Origin: Fervidibacter sp032160945
GTDB lineage: Bacteria > Armatimonadota > Fervidibacteria > Fervidibacterales > Fervidibacteraceae
Strand: one strand, 5' to 3'
Assembly (NCBI GenBank): GCA_032160945.1
Contig: JAVHTL010000001.1
DNA length: 64,000 nt
Shown here one piece after another: positions 34,281 to 40,915 of the stretch (positions are counted from its first letter, which is position 1; every line of letters starts with the position of its first letter). The position numbers and the translations under genes are program-made. The notes beneath the pieces were generated by a model. It was not told the origin of the DNA, made no database searches, and saw only the letters and a list, made by a program, of their open reading frames with translations.

Positions 34281-34286
34281 TTCCCT

Positions 34287-34847
34287 TCACCTTCGCACAG
34301 GCACTTTGCGCTTTTGGAATGCCTCAATGATGGCGGATTTGGTTGTCGGGATAAGTTTTGTTCTCTCCTTGCCATCCTCGTCCAACTCCGTTGTGACCCA
34401 GAAAAGTTCATCACTTCTGTCAATGATGAGGATGCCATCAAGGTGGTCAATTTCGTGCTGAAAAATTCTTGCCAGCCAACCTTCTGGTTCAAGGACAATT
34501 GGGTTGCCGTTGCGGTCAATGCCCTTAAGGCGAATTTTCAAATGCCTGTTAACCTCCGCTCGGACTCTGGGTATGGACAGGCAACCTTCTGAACCTTTGA
34601 CCAATTCACTGCTTTGCCATTCAATGACTGGGTTGATGACAGCAAAAGTTTCCCCTTCCCATCTGGCAACAAAAATTCGCTTTAGGACGGCAACTTGAGG
34701 CGCAGCCAATCCGACGCCCTCATTTTCCTCCATCGTCTCAAACATATCGTCAATCAAGCGCATTTCCGCTTTTGTGATTTTGCTCACTGGATGAGATTTC
34801 TGGCGCAAAATTGGATTGCCAAGTGTCAAAATTTTGCGACTTGCCAT
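34287..34847 (-). CDS. def: Peptide deformylase
   Basis: This 186-aa Fe/Zn enzyme removes the formyl group from nascent proteins. All three family motifs are present: GVGLAAPQ (44-51), EGCLS (87-91, metal ligand Cys89) and HEIDH (131-135, two His ligands and catalytic Glu132). I chose the ATG at 34847 because it begins the conserved N-terminus MASRKILTLGNPILRQ and has GGTGGTG upstream; the open frame continues to 35090 but would overlap fmt. It is divergent from fmt with 60 bases between start codons. Confidence 0.96.
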   Translation of the reverse strand: MASRKILTLGNPILRQKSHPVSKITKAEMRLIDDMFETMEENEGVGLAAPQVAVLKRIFVARWEGETFAVINPVIEWQSSELVKGSEGCLSIPRVRAEVNRHLKIRLKGIDRNGNPIVLEPEGWLARIFQHEIDHLDGILIIDRSDELFWVTTELDEDGKERTKLIPTTKSAIIEAFQKRKVPVRR

Positions 34848-34857
34848 TTTCACCACC

Positions 34858-34871
34858 GCCAAAATTTTGGC
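34858..34871. promoter_or_regulatory. Perfect palindrome between def and fmt
   Basis: GCCAAAATTTTGGC is a 14-bp perfect palindrome inside the 60-base gap between two divergent start codons. Its position would suit an operator that affects both genes. No regulator is identified. Confidence 0.35.
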
Positions 34872-34907
34872 ATAGGCGAAACTTAAAGTTACGAAGGTGA
34901 TGGGTAG

Positions 34908-35837
34908 ATGAGGCTCATCTTCTTCGGGACACCCAATTTTGCCGTCCCTTCTTTGAGGGCAATAGTGGAAAAGGGGCATGAGGTTGCCCTCGTCGTGACT
35001 CAACCTGACAAACCTGCTGGACGAGGTTTGAAACTTACCCTTCCCCCCGTCAAACTTGAAGCCCAAAAATTGGGCTTGAGAGTTTTTCAACCTGAAAAAT
35101 TGAACGAGCCAGAGACCCTAAAAGTCATTGCCGAAGTTCATTCAGAAGTTTTGGTCGTTGTCGCTTACGGTCGGATTTTGAAGGAGCAGTATCTTGCCTT
35201 GCCACCAAAAGGCTGCATCAATGTCCATCCTTCCCTTTTGCCCAAGTATCGTGGACCTGCTCCCATTCAACATGCGATTTTGAATGGCGACCAAATCACT
35301 GGAGTCACCACTATGTTCATGGACGCTGGAATGGACACTGGTGACATCATTTTGCAGTGGGAAGTTCCTATTGACCCTGACGACACTTTTGGAACATTGA
35401 GCCAGAAATTGTCGGAAGTCGCATCTGAACTGCTCATTGAGACTTTAGACTTGATTGAGCGAGGTGAAGCACCACGCATCCCTCAAGACCACTCGCAAGC
35501 AACTTATGCCCCGATTTTGCCACCAGAAATTGCTCATCTTGACTTCTCACAACCTGCAGTCAAACTCCGAAACATCATTCGTGCTTTGAACCCAGACCCT
35601 TGCGCTTTCGCTTTCTTCAGGGGCAAGCGGGTGAAGTTCTGGATGGTTCAATCGGTTGAAGAGAAAACTCAAGAGACACCAGGGAGAATCGTCGCTGTTG
35701 AAAAAAACAAACTGCTCATCGCTACTGGCGACGGTTTACTGATGCCCACAGAGTTGCAAACTGAGGGCAAAAAGCCTCTGCCCATTAGCGAGTGGTTGAA
35801 AGGGACGCAACCGCAAGTTGGAGAGCAATTTTCATAA
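34908..35837 (+). CDS. fmt: Methionyl-tRNA formyltransferase
   Basis: This 309-aa enzyme formylates initiator Met-tRNA using 10-formyl-tetrahydrofolate. The N-terminal Rossmann-like domain begins MRLIFFGTPNFAVPSL and contains QPDKPAGRG and the catalytic-site segment NVHPSLLPKYRGPAPIQ, then DTGDI. The C-terminal tRNA-binding domain has RALNPDPCAFAFF. A GAAGGTGA site precedes the ATG. It pairs functionally with def, encoded divergently. Confidence 0.96.
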   Translation: MRLIFFGTPNFAVPSLRAIVEKGHEVALVVTQPDKPAGRGLKLTLPPVKLEAQKLGLRVFQPEKLNEPETLKVIAEVHSEVLVVVAYGRILKEQYLALPPKGCINVHPSLLPKYRGPAPIQHAILNGDQITGVTTMFMDAGMDTGDIILQWEVPIDPDDTFGTLSQKLSEVASELLIETLDLIERGEAPRIPQDHSQATYAPILPPEIAHLDFSQPAVKLRNIIRALNPDPCAFAFFRGKRVKFWMVQSVEEKTQETPGRIVAVEKNKLLIATGDGLLMPTELQTEGKKPLPISEWLKGTQPQVGEQFS

Positions 35838-35914
35838 GGTTGACGAAACGAAGCGGATGTGTTATGCCTTTAGAGGTCAAAGCCAAAAATAGACGGTGAG
35901 GAGGATAAGGAGCG

Positions 35915-37363
35915 ATGATAGAAGTCGTCCTATCAGCCATCAGGACAGAAGCGGTTTTAGCGGTTTGGTCTCTCATCTTGTTGCTTTTGTGTGCCGCTTC
36001 AAAAGGTCATGCCAAAGAGAGTGTCTTCAAGTTAACGGTCACTGGATTTTTAATTGCCTTTGCCGTCACCATCTTCTCTTGGAACTACACAGCGGAAGCA
36101 ACCCTTGATGGCACAGTCGTGCTCAGCCTTGACAGATTTGCCATCTCTTTCCACTTCATCATTCTCGTTGGTGCTATTTTGTCTTTGAGTTCTTCGTGGG
36201 AATACTTGCAGGACAGGAAACTGCTGAGGCGCATCGGCGAGTATTGCGTTTTGCTGCTTCTTGCCTGCACCGGTGCAATGTTACTGATAGGCGCTAACGA
36301 TTTGGTTGTGCTTTTCCTTTCCATTGACACTTTGTCTTTGGCTCTCTATGTGCTGACGGGATATGCCTCTGACCAACCTTACCCAACTGAAGCAGCACTG
36401 AAATACTTGCTTTTGGGGGCGATGGCTTCGGCATTTCTCATTTACGGCATCGCTTTCATTTACGGAGCCACAGGCACAACCAACTTGTTAGTTTTGAGGG
36501 AAATCCACACCCCTCAACAACTTTTGCTTTTTGTTGGATTGTGTTTGCTGATAGTGGGTTTGGCGTTCAAAATTGCCCTCGTCCCGTTTCATCAGTGGGC
36601 TCCTGATGTTTATGACGGCGCTTTGACGCCACTTGCCGCATTCATGGCGACAGCGCCTAAGGTCGCTTTGATAGCAGTGCTTTTTCGTGTCATGGAGTTG
36701 GGCTTTGCCTCACCGCAAATTAAACCTATTTGGGCTTTGGCTTTGAGCGTCCTTTCAGTTCTGACGATGACAGTCGGAAATCTGGCGGCTTTGCAACAGC
36801 AAAACATCAAGAGAATGCTGGCTTATTCCTCAATTGCCCACGCAGGTTACATGGTCATGGCTGTTTTGGCTCTAAATGCTTCGGGCATGGCTGCTTTGGT
36901 GTTTTACGGCTTAGCATACACATTCATGACGATTGGCGCTTTCATGGTGACTCAAGTTGTTGAGAAAGAGAACGGTGCGCCAGCAATTTTGGACGAGTGG
37001 GCTGGTCTCGCTCACAAATACCCTGCTCTCGGTTGGGCAATGGTCATCTTCATGGCGGGATTGACGGGAATCCCCTTCACGGCAGGTTTTTGGGCTAAGT
37101 TTGTAACTTTCAAAGCAGCGCTGGAAGCAGGTTATTTGTGGCTTGTCATTGCTGCAGTTTTGAACAGCGTCGTTTCGGCATTTTACTACCTGCGGGTTGC
37201 AATGGTCATGTTCGCTCAAACCCCCACACCTCAAACAAGACCTGTTGCACCTTGGAGAACTGTCAGTTGGGTGATTGGCATTTGCGCTTTGGCTGTCCTT
37301 TTGCTTGGCGTGATGCCAACGAATTTGTTCAAATTGGGCGAAATAGTTTCGCTATCACCTTAG
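35915..37363 (+). CDS. nuoN: NADH-quinone oxidoreductase subunit N
   Basis: This 482-aa inner-membrane antiporter-like subunit of respiratory complex I has about 14 hydrophobic segments. Conserved features include LLACTGAMLLIGANDLVVLF, EAALKYLLLGAMASAFLIYG, FKIALVPFHQWAPDVYDGA and NIKRMLAYSSIAHAGYM, with the usual membrane lysines. It stands alone, with fmt upstream and a secreted protein gene downstream. No other nuo gene occurs in the window, so complex I genes are dispersed, or nuoN sits at an operon end displaced from the rest. AAGGAG precedes the ATG. Confidence 0.95.
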   Translation: MIEVVLSAIRTEAVLAVWSLILLLLCAASKGHAKESVFKLTVTGFLIAFAVTIFSWNYTAEATLDGTVVLSLDRFAISFHFIILVGAILSLSSSWEYLQDRKLLRRIGEYCVLLLLACTGAMLLIGANDLVVLFLSIDTLSLALYVLTGYASDQPYPTEAALKYLLLGAMASAFLIYGIAFIYGATGTTNLLVLREIHTPQQLLLFVGLCLLIVGLAFKIALVPFHQWAPDVYDGALTPLAAFMATAPKVALIAVLFRVMELGFASPQIKPIWALALSVLSVLTMTVGNLAALQQQNIKRMLAYSSIAHAGYMVMAVLALNASGMAALVFYGLAYTFMTIGAFMVTQVVEKENGAPAILDEWAGLAHKYPALGWAMVIFMAGLTGIPFTAGFWAKFVTFKAALEAGYLWLVIAAVLNSVVSAFYYLRVAMVMFAQTPTPQTRPVAPWRTVSWVIGICALAVLLLGVMPTNLFKLGEIVSLSP

Positions 37364-37392
37364 TTGACAGATAGCACCTAACGCCTTACAAT
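37364..37392 (+). promoter_or_regulatory. Strong candidate sigma70 promoter
   Basis: A perfect TTGACA (37364-37369) and TACAAT (37387-37392) are separated by exactly 17 bases, 37 bases before the ATG at 37430. It begins immediately after the nuoN stop codon, so the next gene has its own promoter. Confidence 0.7.
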
Positions 37393-37429
37393 TCTTTGTG
37401 AACCAAAAGATAAGGAGGCATGATGAAAG

Positions 37430-38887
37430 ATGGCGAAATGGTTAAGTTGGACTATTATCGCTGCTTTGGCTTTAGCGGGTTTGGTCATGTTGTCAGGTCA
37501 GGAACCAGAGGAAGTGAAGTCAGGTGTCTACATTTGCTCGGCTGTTGAAAGTCCGAATAAACTTCAAGTTAAAGAGATTGGGAGCGTCAGGCTTATTGGT
37601 GTCCAGATTGTTGAGGGAACGGCTGAAGCGACGAAGGCAATTGAGTTGATGAAGAAACTGGTTGAAGGCAAATTGGTGCAGATAAATGTTTGTCCGAACC
37701 AACCGAAAGATGAGCAGGGTAATGTTCGTGCAGAAGTCTTTTACGCAGAGAGGGGACAATGGGTCAGTTTGAACAGGCGACTTATCCGTGAAGGTCTGGC
37801 TAAATTGTCTCCAGAACCAAACTGCCACATTGATTTTACGAAATGGCAACCGTCACCAGCAAAAGTTCGTCCCTCAAAACCAACTAAAGGCAAACTGGTT
37901 CAAAAGAGGGAACAAATTGCTGCTGCTCCTCCCTCCCTGCAAGCAGTTCCAAGAGTCTACCGTGAAGTGCCGAAGCCTAAGCCCATCATGACCAAAAAAT
38001 CCTTTGAAGACCTTGCATTGAGAACTATGGCTGTCCCCATTGCTTTCCGAGAACCATTGATTTCAGCAGAGCAGCGCGTAGTTCAAACCTCTACAAACCT
38101 TAATGCGTGGCGTGAAACTCGTTGGCGCATTGACACTTTGCAACAGGCTTTATTACCAGTCGCAGCGAAAGTTTATCTTACGCCTTGGCGGTTCTCTCAG
38201 TTAGTTTTGAGAGGGCAACCTTCACCTCTTGTTGCAGGCGAAATCAATCCAGTTCTTGCCCCAGTTGGTGGCGAACCTTTTCCGCAACGAATTATTCGTT
38301 TGGGCTTGAAAAACCGAAAAGAAACTTTAGCAGAGTTGCTCAATTGGTTCCCTGACATCAGGCAGCAGTTGCTTCAAAGGTTGAGGAGTTTAGGCGCCCA
38401 GTTAGTTGGCGGAACCACTATTGCAGCAGCAACTCCCGGACCGATAACGGGCGGACCTGGAGCGCCTATGGGTCCGATGGGTGGACCGAGTATGGGCGGT
38501 CTAGGGGCGATGGGAGGTCACGGTCCTGCCCCAATTGGTGGTCCAGAACTTGGTGGTCCTGAATTAGCAGGTGGACCAATGGGAATGCCAATGATGGGAG
38601 CACCTATGATGGGCGGACCAGGAGTAGCCCCTGCAGGTGCTGCTCCTGCTGGAGGCGGTGCAGTTAGTAACTTCTACCGATACTTAGAATTGGCAAGGAA
38701 CGGAATGATTGACCCTGAGTTTGCTGCCATTTGTGTTCTTTCACTGGAAGCATACCGAGAACAAGTTGATGAGCAAATTCGTTTGGCTACTGCCGAATAT
38801 CAGCGTGCCCGTGAGGAATGGGCTGAGTTGAAGGAAATCATTGTGGGAGAACTGAAGAAACTGGCAGCGACACCGCTGCGAAAGTGA
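37430..38887 (+). CDS. Exported protein with nuclease (SNase)-like fold and Gly/Met/Pro-rich region
   Basis: This 485-aa protein starts with a signal peptide or anchor (residues 1-24). Residues 30-135 resemble a staphylococcal-nuclease-type barrel (VRLIGVQIVEGTAEATKAI, LVEGKLVQINV, KDEQGNVRAEVFY, WVSLNRRLIREGLAKL); the catalytic Arg/Glu set is not obviously complete. A long middle region follows, then about 70 residues (roughly 336-410) dominated by Gly, Met, Pro and Ala (GGPGAPMGPMGG-like repeats), and a helical C-terminus that may form a coiled coil. The role is unknown; it may bind or scaffold extracytoplasmic material. Confidence 0.6.
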   Translation: MAKWLSWTIIAALALAGLVMLSGQEPEEVKSGVYICSAVESPNKLQVKEIGSVRLIGVQIVEGTAEATKAIELMKKLVEGKLVQINVCPNQPKDEQGNVRAEVFYAERGQWVSLNRRLIREGLAKLSPEPNCHIDFTKWQPSPAKVRPSKPTKGKLVQKREQIAAAPPSLQAVPRVYREVPKPKPIMTKKSFEDLALRTMAVPIAFREPLISAEQRVVQTSTNLNAWRETRWRIDTLQQALLPVAAKVYLTPWRFSQLVLRGQPSPLVAGEINPVLAPVGGEPFPQRIIRLGLKNRKETLAELLNWFPDIRQQLLQRLRSLGAQLVGGTTIAAATPGPITGGPGAPMGPMGGPSMGGLGAMGGHGPAPIGGPELGGPELAGGPMGMPMMGAPMMGGPGVAPAGAAPAGGGAVSNFYRYLELARNGMIDPEFAAICVLSLEAYREQVDEQIRLATAEYQRAREEWAELKEIIVGELKKLAATPLRK

Positions 38888-38978
38888 CATAATCTTTGCC
38901 TTGCTACTCAAAAACTTGCACCTAATCAATCCTTCAAAAATGCTTGTGACCAAACAACGCAAGGGGTGAATGAATCTC

Positions 38979-39317
38979 ATGGCGTTAACTAAAGAGGAAA
39001 AGGCTGAAATTATCAAACGCTGGCAGCGCAACCCAAACGATACGGGTTCACCCGAAGTTCAAATTTCAATCCTGACCGAGCAGATTTTCAGGCTGGCGGA
39101 GCACTTACGCCGACACAAAAAGGATAAACACTCTCGGCGTGGTTTGCTCTTGCTTCATGGCAAGCGCCGAAGGTTACTTCGCTATTTGGCACGAACAAAT
39201 GTCACTCGCTACAAGGAAGTTATTGAAGCACTGGGTATCCGAGACATTTTCGGCATTCTTCGTGCCACCAAAGCAGCAGAACAATCTCAAGAGAATGCTC
39301 AAGGCAATAATGCGTAG
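38979..39317 (+). CDS. rpsO: 30S ribosomal protein S15
   Basis: This 112-aa ribosomal protein binds 16S rRNA helices in the small-subunit platform. Conserved blocks include KRWQRNPNDTGSPEVQI, LTEQIFRLAEHLRRHKKDKHSRRGLL and GKRRRLLRYLARTN. A C-terminal extension of about 20 residues (ATKAAEQSQENAQGNNA) exceeds the usual 88-90 aa. I prefer the ATG at 38979 (MALTKEE); ATG 38970 is also possible. In most bacteria rpsO is followed by pnp; here two Uma2 genes lie between. Confidence 0.96.
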   Translation: MALTKEEKAEIIKRWQRNPNDTGSPEVQISILTEQIFRLAEHLRRHKKDKHSRRGLLLLHGKRRRLLRYLARTNVTRYKEVIEALGIRDIFGILRATKAAEQSQENAQGNNA

Positions 39318-39344
39318 AATTTCACCTCTCTTGAATCTGTTGGT

Positions 39345-39427
39345 AAGGGTGAACAAGAAATGGGCGTGAAAGTTGAAGCCGAGAGAGAGATAGTTTATCC
39401 AGAAAGCGATGGTAAGCCTATGGCTGA
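39345..39427 (+). repeat. 83-bp direct repeat at the start of Uma2 gene 1
   Basis: The 83 bases covering the ribosome site and first 23 codons of this gene are identical to 40135-40217 at the start of Uma2 gene 2. The first difference is C/T at 39428/40218. The genes' last 40 or so bases are also identical, while the middles differ strongly. Confidence 0.9.
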
Positions 39428-40109
39428 CAACACTTTGCAAGCACGCTACATCGTTTACATTTACGATGCTTTAGAAGGTTTGTTTCGCGATAACCCTAAT
39501 GTTTTTGTTGCTGCCGACTTACTCTGGTATCCCGTTGAAGGCGAACCAAATATTCGGGTTGCGCCCGATGTCATGGTTGCTTTTGGTCGTCCTAAGGGTG
39601 ACCGCAGGTCTTACCTGCAATGGCGGGAAGAAGACATTCCGCCACAAGTGGTGTTTGAAGTTTGGTCTCCATCCAACACTTTGCGAGATTTCGTTGACAA
39701 ATTGAACTTCTACGAGCGTTACGGTGTTGAAGAGTTCTACCTCTACGACCCAGATGTTGGTAGGTTTGAAGGTTGGATTCGTCAAGGCGATAAATTAGTG
39801 CCAATTGAGAACACTCAAGGCTGGAGCAGTCCAAGATTGGGCATCAAGTTCATTTTGGAAGGTAAAGATTTGGTTCTTTATTCCGCCAGCAGCGAACGAA
39901 TCTTGACTTACCCCGAACTTAGACGGCAACTTATGGAATTGCGAAATCAATTTGAATTAGAGCGTCAAAGAGCAGAACAAGAGCGACAGCGCGCAGAGCA
40001 AGAAAGGCAAAGAGCAGAACAAGAGCGAAAAAGAGCAGAACAGGAAAGACAGCGCGCTGAGAGATTGGCTCAAAGGCTTCGTGAACTTGGGATTGAGCCT
40101 GAGGAATGA
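39360..40109 (+). CDS. Uma2 family (DUF820) protein with coiled-coil tail, copy 1
   Basis: This 249-aa protein has a PD-(D/E)XK-like Uma2 core with APDVMVAFG (near residue 68), PQVVFEVWSPSNT (near 97) and NFYERYGVEEFYLYDPD. From about residue 195 it continues into a highly charged coiled-coil tail built of ERQRAEQ heptads. Uma2 proteins are often annotated as endonucleases, yet activity is unproven. It lies 42 bases after rpsO and is probably co-transcribed with it and with pnp. The tail suggests oligomerisation. Confidence 0.9.
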   Translation: MGVKVEAEREIVYPESDGKPMADNTLQARYIVYIYDALEGLFRDNPNVFVAADLLWYPVEGEPNIRVAPDVMVAFGRPKGDRRSYLQWREEDIPPQVVFEVWSPSNTLRDFVDKLNFYERYGVEEFYLYDPDVGRFEGWIRQGDKLVPIENTQGWSSPRLGIKFILEGKDLVLYSASSERILTYPELRRQLMELRNQFELERQRAEQERQRAEQERQRAEQERKRAEQERQRAERLAQRLRELGIEPEE

Positions 40110-40134
40110 GCAGCGAATTTCCTTTGTTTGTCCA

Positions 40135-40217
40135 AAGGGTGAACAAGAAATGGGCGTGAAAGTTGAAGCCGAGAGAGAGATAGTTTATCCAGAAAGCGAT
40201 GGTAAGCCTATGGCTGA
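40135..40217 (+). repeat. 83-bp direct repeat at the start of Uma2 gene 2
   Basis: This is the second copy of the perfect repeat at 39345-39427, including the AAGGGTG ribosome site and first codons. Confidence 0.9.
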
Positions 40218-40857
40218 TAACACTTTGCAGGCTCACTACATCGTCTACCTTTTTGACAACCTGAAAGCACTTTTCAGCAACGACCCTAATGTTTTAGTTG
40301 CAGCGGATTTGCTTTGGTATCCCGTTGAAGGTGAACCAAGTATTTGCACTGCACCTGATGTCATGGTTGTTTTTGGGAGACCGAAAGGGCACAGGCGTTC
40401 TTATTTGCAATGGCAAGAGGGAAACATTGCACCTCAAGTTGTTTTTGAAGTTTGGTCGCCTTCAAATTCCGTTCGTGATTTCCTTGACAAATTGAATTTC
40501 TACGAACGCTTCGGTGTTGAGGAGTTTTACTTCTATGACCCAGACAAGGGAGAGTTATTGGGTTGGGTGAGGAAAGGGGAGGAACTTGTGCCCGTTGAGA
40601 GAATGGATGGATGGGTCAGCCCGAGACTGGGCACCAAATTCACATTGCAAGGAAAGGATTTGGTTGTCTACTACCCTGACGGTGAACCTTTCGCAACTTA
40701 TGAGAAACTGAGAGAACAGTGGCTAAGGGAAAGACAGCGCGCTGATATGGAAAGGCAGCGTGCCGAGAAAGAACGACAGCGTGCCGAAAGAGAACGACAG
40801 CGTGCTGAGCGTTTGGCTCAAAGGCTTCGTGAACTTGGGATTGAGCCTGAGGAATAA
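40150..40857 (+). CDS. Uma2 family (DUF820) protein with coiled-coil tail, copy 2
   Basis: This 235-aa paralogue has the same layout: APDVMVVFG, PQVVFEVWSPSNS, FYERFGVEEFYFYDPD, then a coiled-coil tail of ERQRAE heptads with fewer units. I place the start at ATG 40150, matching copy 1 exactly in leader and first codons; the open frame continues upstream to 40081, inside the end of copy 1. It starts 40 bases after the copy 1 stop and ends 58 bases before pnp. Matching ends with diverged middles suggest tandem duplication followed by gene conversion or selection on the ends. Confidence 0.9.
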   Translation: MGVKVEAEREIVYPESDGKPMADNTLQAHYIVYLFDNLKALFSNDPNVLVAADLLWYPVEGEPSICTAPDVMVVFGRPKGHRRSYLQWQEGNIAPQVVFEVWSPSNSVRDFLDKLNFYERFGVEEFYFYDPDKGELLGWVRKGEELVPVERMDGWVSPRLGTKFTLQGKDLVVYYPDGEPFATYEKLREQWLRERQRADMERQRAEKERQRAERERQRAERLAQRLRELGIEPEE

Positions 40858-40915
40858 CAGCATTGGTCGTTGAAAAACTGTAATCATCCCTTTCAAAAAT
40901 GGAGGCGGTTTAACT

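Noticed and set aside
34848..35090. N-terminal extension of peptide deformylase
   Set aside because: The extension would overlap fmt, lacks family similarity, and the ATG at 34847 has its own ribosome site before the conserved start.
39942..40075. Repetitive GAGCGACAGCGC-like DNA in the Uma2 tail as a CRISPR or satellite
   Set aside because: It is explained by ERQRAEQ coiled-coil codons in an intact frame; there are no spacers.
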